Shown here piece by piece: positions 9,401 to 15,912 of a DNA stretch of 64,000 bases. The stretch's first letter is position 1, and each line of letters begins with the position of its first letter. Origin of the DNA: Tessaracoccus sp. MC1865. Its GTDB lineage: Bacteria > Actinomycetota > Actinomycetes > Propionibacteriales > Propionibacteriaceae. The notes under the pieces are model-generated. The model saw nothing but the letters and a program-made list of their open reading frames with translations, was not told the origin of the DNA and ran no database searches. The stretch is from the NCBI RefSeq assembly GCF_017815535.1, contig NZ_CP072596.1, forward strand, positions 1,860,001 to 1,924,000. Reading direction: 5' to 3'. The position numbers were made by a program, and so were the translations under genes.

Positions 9401-10280
9401 CACCGAGGACCAGGCCACCTTCGAGGTGTGGGATTCGCTGCTGAGCGAATACGCCGCCCTCGGATTCGAGTACGGCTACTCGGTGGCCCGTCCCGACGCG
9501 TTGGTGCTGTGGGAGGCGCAGTTCGGCGACTTCGTCAACGGCGCTCAGATCATCTCGGACGAGTTCGTCGCCTCGGGCAACGCCAAGTGGGGCCAGAAGT
9601 CGGGCGTGTGCCTGCTGCTCCCCCACGGCTACGAGGGCCAGGGGCCGGACCACTCGTCGGCCCGCATCGAACGCTGGCTGCAACTCTGCGCCGAAGGCGC
9701 GCTCGCGGTGTGCCAGCCGTCGACTCCCGCGAACCACTTCCACCTGCTGCGCCAGCACGCCTACGTCAACTGGCACCGCCCGGTCGTGATCGCCACCCCG
9801 AAGTCGATGCTGCGCAACAAGCTGGCGACGTCGACGCCGGAGGAGTTCACCTCGGGTCGTTGGCACCCCGCCCTCGACGATCCCACCATCGAGGACCCGT
9901 CGAAGGTGGAGCGCATCGTCCTGTGCTCCGGCAAGGTCCGTTGGGACCTGGTGGCCCGCCGCCAGAAGAACGGTCACGACGGAAAGATCGCGATCATCGC
10001 TCTGGAGCGCCTCTACCCGCTCCCGGCCGAAGAACTCGTGGCCATCCTGCGCCGCTACTCGCACGTCAGCGACATCCGCTTCGTGCAGGACGAGCCGGAG
10101 AACCAGGGAGCGTGGGCATTCATGTCGGTGCACCTGCCCGGAGCCGTCAAGGAACTGTTCCCCGAATTCGACCTGAAGATGACCCCGGTGACCCGTCCGT
10201 GGTCCTCGGCGCCGTCGGTGGGCTCGATGGCGGTGCATAAGCAGCAGGAGGAGGACCTGCTGCGCGCCGCCCTGGGCTGA
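6459..10280 (+). CDS. kgd: Multifunctional 2-oxoglutarate decarboxylase/dehydrogenase E1-E2 (Kgd/SucA)
   Basis: A 1273-aa fusion enzyme of the actinobacterial type. Residues 1-43 (DLFGANSWLIDEKREAYDAD) are the SucA-type N-terminal helix; 44 to about 160 is a Pro/Ala/Lys-rich linker; about 165-400 is an E2 succinyltransferase core with the catalytic DHRVIQGA (Asp372-His373-Arg374) but no lipoyl domain; about 410-1273 is the thiamine-diphosphate E1 part with GDASFAGQG beginning at residue 696 and GGTIHVVVNNQVGFTT after it. It oxidatively decarboxylates 2-oxoglutarate in the TCA cycle, working with E2p and E3 encoded elsewhere, and in related species can release succinate semialdehyde or do carboligation. 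The DUF6104 gene and galK follow closely. Confidence 0.97.
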   Translation: MSAPDSNDLFGANSWLIDEKREAYDADPQSVDATWREFFAAEGAPPQPAAVESAAPPTSRAPEKPQATPRAETKPAPKAETKPEAKSERPKSPEAKQREAASGLSDAPAPKPATAKTESKPTVEKVTTGRNAPHNPGTGAGLSANTPNPNVRPEPSGAQPKYTVLRGAPMRTAKNMDTSLTVPTATSVRSVPMKLVIDQRVLINNFLRQSKGGKVSFTHLIGYAMVQALKAMPEMNNAYDMVDGKPNLIENPSINLGIAIDIQKGDTRQLLVPNIKGCENFNFFQFWSAYEQVVRKTRAGDLQVSDFAGTTASLTNPGGIGTNHSVPRLMTGQGMILGVGNIDYPAEFQGMSESKMTDLAVSKVTTLTSTYDHRVIQGATSGEFLKTMHGLLLGENGFYDEIFEALRIPYEPLRWAGDISAHRDNQVSKTARVLELINSYRAFGHLVADTDPLEYRQRSHEDLRLETHGLSIWDLDRQFAVGTFGGSERTYLTLRDIISTLQDSYCRTVGIEYMHIPDPRQRRWFQQRMEKPHQALTHDEHMHALDKLNEAEIFETFLQTKFVGQKRFSLEGGESVIVLLDEIAQQAANDSVDEVCIGMPHRGRLNVLANIVGKSYGQIFREFDGQVDRSGTGDVKYHLGAEGTFVASNGATVKTSVAANPSHLEAVNPVLQGIARAKQDMLRQSDYPVLPLTMHGDASFAGQGVVFETLQMSQLRGYKTGGTIHVVVNNQVGFTTAPTESRSSTYSTDVAKSISAPVLHVNGDDPDSCIRAARIAFEYRQTFHKDVVIDMVCYRRRGHNEGDDPSFTQPNMYDLIEQKRSTRRLYTESLIGRGDISMADAEDVMNRFRARLENVFREVRDSKGAPDEYRKVPYYPTKPEERLTEITTEMLQRIANVHTQFPEGFAVHPKVQPQLERRAEAIMNGPIDWATAEMIAIGSLLIEGRPVRMAGQDSRRGTFSQRFAAIVDRVTNEAWVPLKHLTEDQATFEVWDSLLSEYAALGFEYGYSVARPDALVLWEAQFGDFVNGAQIISDEFVASGNAKWGQKSGVCLLLPHGYEGQGPDHSSARIERWLQLCAEGALAVCQPSTPANHFHLLRQHAYVNWHRPVVIATPKSMLRNKLATSTPEEFTSGRWHPALDDPTIEDPSKVERIVLCSGKVRWDLVARRQKNGHDGKIAIIALERLYPLPAEELVAILRRYSHVSDIRFVQDEPENQGAWAFMSVHLPGAVKELFPEFDLKMTPVTRPWSSAPSVGSMAVHKQQEEDLLRAALG

Positions 10281-10298
10281 GGCCCTAAACTCTCGGTC

Positions 10299-10475
10299 AT
10301 GTATTTCACTGACCGCGGGCTGGAAGAGCTGGTTGATCGGCGCGGCCACGAGGAGGTCTCCTTCGAGTGGCTCGCCGAACAACTGCGCACCTTCGTCGAC
10401 CTCAACCCCGAATTCGAAACCCCCGTGGAGCGTCTGGCCTCGTGGCTCGCGCGTCTCGACGACGAGGAGGACTGA
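10299..10475 (+). CDS. DUF6104 small protein
   Basis: A 58-aa protein beginning MYFTDRGLEELVDRRGHEEV and ending WLARLDDEED. This matches the DUF6104 family, a short acidic protein that in many actinobacteria lies directly after the 2-oxoglutarate dehydrogenase gene. Function is unknown. Its start is 18 bp after the kgd stop, and its TGA shares one base with the galK ATG (TGATG), so it is sandwiched in one transcript with coupled translation to galK. The constant position beside kgd suggests a link to that enzyme, but this is inference. Confidence 0.85.
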   Translation: MYFTDRGLEELVDRRGHEEVSFEWLAEQLRTFVDLNPEFETPVERLASWLARLDDEED

Positions 10476-11617
10476 TGCTGGATCTCGATGCGCTGAGAGA
10501 CCGTTACCGTGCTGTGGTGGGCAGTGCGCCCGAGGGCCTGTGGTTCGCTCCGGGTCGGGTGAATCTCATCGGTGAGCACACCGACTACAACGATGGGTTC
10601 GTCCTGCCGTTCGCCCTCGACAAGAAGGCGGTCATCGCGGGCGGTCGCCGCGACGACGACGAGCTCGTGATGGTCTCGCTCGAACTCGACGACGAGGTGC
10701 GCCTGGGGATCGAGGACCTGGCCCCCGGCACCGAGGGCTGGTCCTCCTACCTCGCCGGTGTCGTCTGGGCGCTGCGCGAGGCCGGCCACGCCGTGGGCGG
10801 GGCCAACCTGGTGATGAGCTCGGACGTGCCCCTCGGTGCGGGCCTGTCGAGCTCCGCCGCCATCGAGTGCGCCACCGTCGCGGTACTCACAGACCTGTAC
10901 GGGCTCGACATCGAGCCCATCGACCGCGCCAAGCTCGCCCGCGTGGCCGAGAACGCCTATGTGGGAGCGCCCACGGGCCTGCTGGACCAGGCCGCCAGCA
11001 CCCTGTGCGAGGCCGCGCACGGCCTGTTCATGGACTGCCGCACGCTGGAGACAGAGCAGGTTCCCCTGCCGATGGCCGAGCAGGGCTACGAGATGCTGGT
11101 GCTCGACACGAAGACCCCGCACAGCCACGTCGACGGCGAATACGGCACCCGCCGGGCCTCCTGCGAGCAGGCGGCCGCCATCCTGGGCATCCCTGCGCTG
11201 CGCGACGTCACTGACCTGGACGAGGCCGTCGAGAAGCTCGAGGACCCCACCATGGTGAAGCGGGTGCGGCACGTGGTCACGGAGAATGAGCGAGTCCTGA
11301 AGGCTTTCGAGCTGGCGCGATCCGCAGATCTCGCGGAGTTGGCACCGCTGCTGGATGCGTCGCACGCCTCGATGCGCGACGACTACGAGATCACGGTGCC
11401 CACCGTCGACCTCGCCGTGGACACGGCCAAGCGGGCCGGCGCCCTGGGTGCGCGCATGACTGGAGGCGGTTTCGGCGGCTGCATCATCGCGCTCACGAAG
11501 GCGGGCGAGGCGGACACGATCGGCCAGGCCATCGCCACCGCTTTCGCCGACGCGGGCTTCGGTGCCCCGGAGTGGTTCACCGCCACGCCGGCCGCCGGAG
11601 CAGGGCGGCTCGTCTAG
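10475..11617 (+). CDS. galK: Galactokinase
   Basis: GHMP-family kinase of 380 aa phosphorylating alpha-D-galactose at C1, first step of the Leloir pathway. The galactokinase signature GRVNLIGEHTDYN is at residues 27-39, the ATP loop PLGAGLSSSAA at 119-129, and motif 3 TGGGFGGC near the C-terminus. The start is fixed by the TGATG overlap with the DUF6104 gene. galT and galE are not adjacent, so the rest of the Leloir pathway lies elsewhere; a mutarotase-like gene (62.7 kb) and a GH112 phosphorylase (45 kb), which releases galactose-1-phosphate, are in the same window. It ends overlapping the convergent membrane-protein gene by 4 bp. Confidence 0.96.
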   Translation: MLDLDALRDRYRAVVGSAPEGLWFAPGRVNLIGEHTDYNDGFVLPFALDKKAVIAGGRRDDDELVMVSLELDDEVRLGIEDLAPGTEGWSSYLAGVVWALREAGHAVGGANLVMSSDVPLGAGLSSSAAIECATVAVLTDLYGLDIEPIDRAKLARVAENAYVGAPTGLLDQAASTLCEAAHGLFMDCRTLETEQVPLPMAEQGYEMLVLDTKTPHSHVDGEYGTRRASCEQAAAILGIPALRDVTDLDEAVEKLEDPTMVKRVRHVVTENERVLKAFELARSADLAELAPLLDASHASMRDDYEITVPTVDLAVDTAKRAGALGARMTGGGFGGCIIALTKAGEADTIGQAIATAFADAGFGAPEWFTATPAAGAGRLV

Positions 11618-11988
11618 AGCTTCTCCAGCTCGCCGCGGCCCACCGCCACCACAGAGGTGACGACCGTCGCGAGGATGAAGGGGGCCACGGCGAGGGCACC
11701 GATGAACTGCGCGCGGTCATCGGTGCCCAACAGGCTGTAGACGACCATGGCGTGCAGCAGGGACGACGCGACGATCAGGCCCAGGGCCCACCGCTGGCCG
11801 CGCACGACCAGCCAGGCGAAGGCGATCAGGGCGATGCCGTAGACCGAGAGCATCGCCGCCACCCCGATGCCGAACATCCTGCTGTTGGCCACCAGCGTGC
11901 CGACGGCGACGCCCAGGATGGCCAGACCGGTCAGGGCGGTCAGGATCACAGGGATCGCCAGCAGGGGGCGTCGCAGCACAGCAGTCAC
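11614..11988 (-). CDS. Small membrane protein, function unknown
   Basis: A 124-aa protein with four hydrophobic segments (PLLAIPVILTALTGLAILGVAV, GIGVAAMLSVYGIALIAFAWLVV, ALGLIVASSLLHAMVVYSLL, GALAVAPFILATVVTSVVAV). No family motif is recognised. The frame stays open further upstream, but the sequence there is not hydrophobic or protein-like and overlaps the whiB promoter, so the GTG at 11986-11988 is preferred. It converges on galK with a 4-bp overlap at the shared CTAG. Confidence 0.65.
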   Translation of the reverse strand: MTAVLRRPLLAIPVILTALTGLAILGVAVGTLVANSRMFGIGVAAMLSVYGIALIAFAWLVVRGQRWALGLIVASSLLHAMVVYSLLGTDDRAQFIGALAVAPFILATVVTSVVAVGRGELEKL

Positions 11989-12067
11989 CCGATCAGCGTG
12001 CCGCAGCCAGCAATTCTCAGCAAGTTTGCAGCCGATCGGCGCGGTATACAACACGCAGCCACTGCTA

Positions 12068-12096
12068 TTGCTTATCGTTGCCCGCAGGGGTAATCT
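12068..12096 (+). promoter_or_regulatory. Promoter of whiB1 (TTGCTT-N17-TAATCT)
   Basis: A -35 TTGCTT at 12068-12073 and a -10 TAATCT at 12091-12096 are separated by exactly 17 bp, predicting transcription from about 12103 and a 5' UTR of about 50 nt before the whiB1 ATG. Confidence 0.7.
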
Positions 12097-12105
12097 GCAT
12101 GAGCT

Positions 12106-12121
12106 TGCGGAGAATTCCGCA
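12106..12121. promoter_or_regulatory. Inverted repeat at the whiB1 transcription start
   Basis: TGCGGA-GAAT-TCCGCA lies just downstream of the predicted start of the whiB1 transcript. In Mycobacterium the whiB1 promoter is controlled by several regulators; this repeat is in a position where binding would block transcription, or it may form a 6-bp RNA stem. Confidence 0.45.
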
Positions 12122-12154
12122 GCGGATTTTCCCCCCGACAGAAGGAGTACAACT

Positions 12155-12406
12155 ATGGATTGGCGCCACCGGGCTGCCTGCCTCACTGAGGATCCGGAGT
12201 TGTTCTTTCCCGTCGGTAACACGGGGCCGGCCTTGGCTCAAATCGAAGAGGCCAAGAAGATCTGCGCCCGTTGTGTCGTCAAGGACCAGTGCCTCTCGTG
12301 GGCACTCGAAGCCGGTCAGGACCACGGCGTCTGGGGCGGTCTGAGCGAAGACGAGCGTCGCGCGATCAAGCGCCGCGCCGCCCGCTCCCGCCTCCGCAAC
12401 AACTGA
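12155..12406 (+). CDS. whiB1: WhiB1-type iron-sulfur transcription factor
   Basis: An 83-aa WhiB protein. It carries four cluster-binding cysteines at positions 9, 37, 40 and 46, the same spacing as Mycobacterium WhiB1, and the GVWGG turn followed by the basic C-terminus RRAIKRRAARSRLRNN for DNA binding. N-terminal MDWRHRAACLTEDPELFFPVGNTGPA is characteristic of the WhiB1 subgroup, whose [4Fe-4S] cluster reacts with nitric oxide and which binds the primary sigma factor region 4. GAAGGAG at 12141-12147 is a strong ribosome-binding site. The gene is monocistronic and ends at a strong hairpin. Confidence 0.95.
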   Translation: MDWRHRAACLTEDPELFFPVGNTGPALAQIEEAKKICARCVVKDQCLSWALEAGQDHGVWGGLSEDERRAIKRRAARSRLRNN

Positions 12407-12440
12407 CCCGACCCCCCTCGCGACTTCTCTCGGGGGCGGG
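12407..12440 (+). terminator. Hairpin after whiB1
   Basis: CCCGACCCCC and GGGGGCGGG pair around a 15-nt loop, starting at the base after the whiB1 stop. There is no clear T-run, as is common in high-GC actinobacteria. Confidence 0.65.
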
Positions 12441-12483
12441 CTCTGCGCGTCCTGAGCCTCTGACACGCCGCCCGTTCAGCACC

Positions 12484-13917
12484 TCACGGAACGGGCAGCA
12501 CGATGTGGGCCACGGCGCCCTCGCCGTCCTCCCTGTTCCTCAGCGTGAAGGTGCCGTCGAGGTCGTGGATCAGCGTCGAGATGATCGACAGCCCCAACGA
12601 CTTCTGGGATCCCATCCGGAATCCGTCGGGAAGACCGTTGCCGCCGTCGAGGATGTCGATCGTCAGCGTGCCACCGTCGCGGTGGGGCAGCACCTCCACG
12701 AGCCCTGAGGCGCTGTCCAGGCCGTGCTCGACGGCGTTCTGACAGAGCTCGGTGATGACCATCGAGAGCGACGTGGCCATCTCCGCCGGGATCACTCCGA
12801 ACGTGCCGTGCCGCGTGGCCCGTACCGTGCCGGCTGAGGCGGCGAGGTCGCCCACCATCTCGAGGATCTTGTCGCAGACGCCGTCGAAGGCCACCTCCTC
12901 CACCAGCGAGTAGCTGAGGGTCTCGTGAACCATGGCGATCGACGACACGCGGCGCATGGCGTCGCGCAGGGCTTCCCTTCCCTCCTCCGACTTCAACCGC
13001 CGCGACTGCATGCGCAGCAGCGCGGCCACCGTCTGCAGGTTGTTCTTCACCCGGTGGTGGATCTCCCGGATCGTGGCGTCCTTGGTGACGAGCATCCGGT
13101 CGCGGCGCCGCAGGTCTGTGGTGTCGCGGCACAGCACGAGCATGCCGGCGGTGGTGAACTCCAGCCACAGCGGCAGCACCACGAAGCGCATGGACGCGCC
13201 CCGGGCCTCGACGTCGAACTCCAGGGTGAGCCTGCCGTCGATGTCCGCGCTGACCGTCTGCCCCATGGACTCGACGCCCTGCCGGAGGTGGCGGGTGAGT
13301 TCCCGGAACCGCTCCCCCTCGATGTCGCCGATGGCGCCCAGCCTGCGGTAGCCGGTGATGGCGTTGGGGCTGGCGTACGAGATGACACCGTCCGGCTGCA
13401 CCCTCAGCACGCCGTCGGCGACTCGCGGCATGAGCGCCTTGTCCGACGGGGGCACCAGAGGGAACTCGCCGCGCATCAGCATCTGGGTGAGGATCTCTGC
13501 GGCTTCGAGGTAGTTCTCTTCGAGGGCACCGGTGGCTCGCATGCCCATCTGGTTGGTGTGGCGCTCGATCACCGCGACCGGGCGGTCGTGCCTCAGCACC
13601 GGGATGGCCCAGACGTCGACGGGGATGCCCGCGGAGATCGCGTTGTCCGTGGTTTCCGCGATTTCGTGCGTCATGAAGGCGACAGTGACCTGGTGGTCCG
13701 GCTCGTACTCGATGAGCTCGCCCACGATGTCCTCCTCGAGGGCTGTGGGGCCCGTCACCGGCCTCACCTGGGCGGTACAGGCGAAGATGTCGCCTTCTTC
13801 GGTGAGGGGCTTCCAGAGGACCAGGTCAGAGAAACTCAGGTCTGCCAGCATCTGCCAGCCGGACACGAACGCGTCCAGCCACTCGTCGTCGCTCATCAGG
13901 TCTACGTCACGGGTCAC
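12484..13917 (-). CDS. pdtaS: PdtaS-type sensor histidine kinase (HisKA_2 family)
   Basis: A soluble histidine kinase of about 477 aa. The N-terminal GAF-like domain covers roughly residues 1-140 (GWQMLADLSFSDLVLWKP), a PAS-like domain about 145-260 (PDGVISYASPNAITGYRRLG), the HisKA_2 box EIHHRVKNNLQTVAALLRMQ with the phospho-accepting histidine (His287/288), and a HATPase_c domain with ELCQNAVEHG and DGGNGLP at the end. Such kinases phosphorylate PdtaR, an RNA-binding ANTAR antiterminator; pdtaR is not beside it here. The start is uncertain: I use the GTG at 13917, while the frame is open 18 codons further and an ATG is 7 codons downstream. Divergent from the bL37 gene. Confidence 0.88.
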   Translation of the reverse strand: MTRDVDLMSDDEWLDAFVSGWQMLADLSFSDLVLWKPLTEEGDIFACTAQVRPVTGPTALEEDIVGELIEYEPDHQVTVAFMTHEIAETTDNAISAGIPVDVWAIPVLRHDRPVAVIERHTNQMGMRATGALEENYLEAAEILTQMLMRGEFPLVPPSDKALMPRVADGVLRVQPDGVISYASPNAITGYRRLGAIGDIEGERFRELTRHLRQGVESMGQTVSADIDGRLTLEFDVEARGASMRFVVLPLWLEFTTAGMLVLCRDTTDLRRRDRMLVTKDATIREIHHRVKNNLQTVAALLRMQSRRLKSEEGREALRDAMRRVSSIAMVHETLSYSLVEEVAFDGVCDKILEMVGDLAASAGTVRATRHGTFGVIPAEMATSLSMVITELCQNAVEHGLDSASGLVEVLPHRDGGTLTIDILDGGNGLPDGFRMGSQKSLGLSIISTLIHDLDGTFTLRNREDGEGAVAHIVLPVP

Positions 13918-14019
13918 AGGCTCCACTCTGCCACGGACACCCTTTTCCGTGCAGCCGGGTCCTTCTGGCACAATGGGGCGTCACCTGAATAGACATAAAC
14001 AGACCTAAGGAGGCCCAAC

Positions 14020-14094
14020 ATGGGTAAGCGTGGCCGTAAGCGTAAGGCTCGTCGTAAGAACGGCGCCAACCACGGTAAGCGTCCCAACGCCTGA
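14020..14094 (+). CDS. Small ribosomal large-subunit protein bL37
   Basis: A 24-codon gene, extremely basic, beginning MGKRGRKRKARRKNG and ending NHGKRPNA. The length, composition and conserved NHGKRPNA tail match the actinobacterial 50S protein bL37 found in mycobacterial ribosomes. A perfect TAAGGAGG Shine-Dalgarno at 14007-14014 precedes the ATG, and an intrinsic terminator follows the stop by 16 nt, so this is an independent, highly expressed transcript. Confidence 0.88.
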   Translation: MGKRGRKRKARRKNGANHGKRPNA

Positions 14095-14109
14095 CCGGAG
14101 AAACCACAA

Positions 14110-14132
14110 AGCCCCCGCCTGGTGCGGGGGCT
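14110..14132 (+). terminator. Bidirectional intrinsic terminator between bL37 and rsrA
   Basis: AGCCCCCGC-CTGGT-GCGGGGGCT is a 9-bp perfect stem followed by TTGTTGTTT on the plus strand; on the minus strand it is followed by TTTGTGGTTT. It can end both bL37 and the convergent sigR-rsrA operon. Confidence 0.9.
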
Positions 14133-14161
14133 TGTTGTTTGTCTGACTTTTCGGCTGGTCG

Positions 14162-14434
14162 TCAGCCGGTCCGGGAGATGCGCATGGTCTGGATGCGGGC
14201 CGTCAACGTCGACGGTGCCGTCTTCTGCGGCAGGCTGCGCTGGATCATCTCGGTGATGGTGGATTCGATTTCGAAGTTCTCCATACATCGTTCACAGGCG
14301 TGGAGGTGGTGACGGATCATGTCCGCGTCGGCGTCGAGGAGCTCGTTGTGCAGGAACGCGTGCACCCTGGCGAGGGCCTGGACGCATTCGTCCATCTCGT
14401 CGTGCGCATGGGAGAACATGTCGCTTTCACTCAT
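14162..14434 (-). CDS. rsrA: Redox-sensing zinc anti-sigma factor (RsrA-type)
   Basis: A 90-aa protein with the zinc-associated anti-sigma (ZAS) signature: a first cysteine in MDECVQAL (residue 17 from this start), then HHLHACERC with the HxxxCxxC zinc residues, in the same arrangement as Streptomyces RsrA and Mycobacterium RshA. Disulfide stress is expected to oxidise the cysteines, expel zinc and release SigR. It lies immediately downstream of sigR and the stop and start overlap as TGATG; a GTG one codon earlier is also possible. It ends before the shared terminator with bL37. Confidence 0.93.
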   Translation of the reverse strand: MSESDMFSHAHDEMDECVQALARVHAFLHNELLDADADMIRHHLHACERCMENFEIESTITEMIQRSLPQKTAPSTLTARIQTMRISRTG

Positions 14435-15048
14435 CACCGGCCCCCCGCCTTCCGGCCGATGCCCCGCTCGAGGGCGTAGTCGGCGAGCAGCTCGCGCAGC
14501 TGGGCGCGGCCGCGGTTCAGTCTGCTCATCACGGTGCCCAGCGGGGTGTCCATGATCTCTGCGATCTCCTTGTAGGAGAACCCTTCGACATCTGCGAGGA
14601 GAACGGCCATGCGGAAGTTCTCCGGGAGTGCCGCAATCGCGTTGGCGACGGCTGCATCCGGCGTCTGATCGAGCGCTTCCATCTCTGCGCTGCGCAGGCC
14701 GGTGGAGTCGTGTGAGGCGGCGCGGGCCAGCTGCCAGTCCGTGACGTCCTCGTCGCCGCTGGTCTGCGGGGAGCGCTGCGCCTTGCGGTAGGCGTTGATG
14801 TAGGTGTTGGTGAGGATGCGGTACAGCCAGGCCTTGAGGTTGGTACCGGGCTGGAACGTGTGCCGCGAGGCGAAGGCCCGCGCGTAGGCGTCCTGGACGA
14901 CATCCTCGGCGTCTGCCGGGTTGCGCGTCATGCGCAGCGCCGCGGCGTAGAGGCGGTCGAGATGGCTCAGCGCTTCCTCCTCGAACGCCGCGGCTGCCGC
15001 GGCGTCGAGTTCGGCGTCAGTTGACGCATCGAGCAGTTCCTTGTCCAT
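14434..15048 (-). CDS. sigR: ECF sigma factor SigR/SigH (thiol-oxidative stress)
   Basis: A 204-aa group IV sigma factor. Region 2 is at about residues 25-95 ([31 protein letters not shown], then [16 protein letters not shown]), and region 4 at about 130-190 ([41 protein letters not shown]). It directs transcription of thiol-redox and proteostasis genes when freed from RsrA. The chosen ATG at 15048 matches the usual N-terminus, but the frame stays open upstream to 15234 with several ATGs, and a perfect SigR-type promoter lies about 100 bp upstream, so a longer isoform is possible as in Streptomyces. Confidence 0.95.
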   Translation of the reverse strand: MDKELLDASTDAELDAAAAAAFEEEALSHLDRLYAAALRMTRNPADAEDVVQDAYARAFASRHTFQPGTNLKAWLYRILTNTYINAYRKAQRSPQTSGDEDVTDWQLARAASHDSTGLRSAEMEALDQTPDAAVANAIAALPENFRMAVLLADVEGFSYKEIAEIMDTPLGTVMSRLNRGRAQLRELLADYALERGIGRKAGGR

Positions 15049-15150
15049 CACGACAGAGAATAGCGCGAGAAGCACGATAGCTCGCACTGAGCCCACCGGC
15101 AACGCGGTGGCGCTGCGTGTCATGGCTGGCATCGTGGTCATGTGCTGTGT

Positions 15151-15176
15151 AACGCTGCGCATCGGCGAGATATTCC
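15151..15176 (-). promoter_or_regulatory. SigR-dependent autoregulatory promoter of sigR-rsrA
   Basis: On the minus strand GGAAT at 15172-15176 is followed after exactly 18 bases by GTT at 15151-15153, the consensus recognised by SigR/SigH (GGAAT-N18-GTT). It points toward sigR and predicts a start of transcription near 15143, giving positive feedback. Confidence 0.88.
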
Positions 15177-15251
15177 CACGGAAGGACTGTGTACCGCGGG
15201 CACCTGCGGCGGCGAACAACCCCACCGGGCTCACCGATCCCGGGGACAGCA

Positions 15252-15283
15252 GAAGGGGACCTGCCCCTGGGCAGGTCCCCTTC
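15252..15283 (-). terminator. Hairpin after leuCD
   Basis: A perfect 14-bp stem, GAAGGGGACCTGCC with GGCAGGTCCCCTTC around a CCTG loop, lies about 20 bp past the leuD stop. No long T-run, but the stem is strong. Confidence 0.8.
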
Positions 15284-15303
15284 GTGCGATGAGTGGTGCG
15301 AAC

Positions 15304-15909
15304 TCAGCCGGCGGTGCGCACCGGGAGGGTCTTCGGCTTGAACGACGGACGGGTCGCCTCGTAGGCCGAGATGGTGTCCGCGTCCTGCAGGGTCAACGAG
15401 ATGTCGTCGAGGCCGTTGAGCAGCCGGTGCTTCGTGTACTCGTCGATGTCGAACCTCACGGTGAGGTCACCGCGCACGATCGTCTGCGACTCGAGGTCCA
15501 CCGTCGTCTCGACGTTGGGGTCCGCCTCGATGGCGGCCCACAGCAGGTCGCGGTCCGCGTCGGAGACGAGCGCCACGAGCAGGCCTGCCTTGCCGGAGTT
15601 CGAGCGGAAGATGTCGCCGAAGCGGGTACCGATGACCACGCGGAAGCCGTAGTTCTGCAGGGCCCACACAGCATGTTCACGCGAGGAGCCGGTGCCGAAG
15701 TCGGGGCCGGGGATCAGGATGGTGCCGGAGGTGAACGGCTCCTTGTTCAGGACGAACTCCGGATCGTTGCGCCATGCGGAGAACAGGCCGTCCTCGAAAC
15801 CGGTGCGGGTGATGCGCTTGAGGTACACCGCAGGGATGATCTGGTCGGTGTCGACGTTCGAGCGCTGCAGCGGAACGGCGATGCCGGTGTGGCTCTTGAA
15901 GGGTTCCAT
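15304..15909 (-). CDS. leuD: 3-isopropylmalate dehydratase small subunit
   Basis: A 201-aa aconitase swivel-domain subunit that with LeuC isomerises 2-isopropylmalate to 3-isopropylmalate; the same pair can act on citramalate in the CimA route to isoleucine. Visible motifs are [15 protein letters not shown] near the N-terminus and [22 protein letters not shown] in the middle. The ATG starts 3 nt after the leuC stop, so the two subunits are co-translated. The operon ends at the hairpin about 20 bp downstream. Confidence 0.97.
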   Translation of the reverse strand: MEPFKSHTGIAVPLQRSNVDTDQIIPAVYLKRITRTGFEDGLFSAWRNDPEFVLNKEPFTSGTILIPGPDFGTGSSREHAVWALQNYGFRVVIGTRFGDIFRSNSGKAGLLVALVSDADRDLLWAAIEADPNVETTVDLESQTIVRGDLTVRFDIDEYTKHRLLNGLDDISLTLQDADTISAYEATRPSFKPKTLPVRTAG

Positions 15910-15912
15910 TGG

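Noticed and set aside
7086-10382. Minus-strand open frame of about 1,100 codons opposite kgd
   Set aside because: It is a mirror of the high-GC third-position bias of kgd, composition is Val/Arg/Leu/His-rich and no domain is seen.
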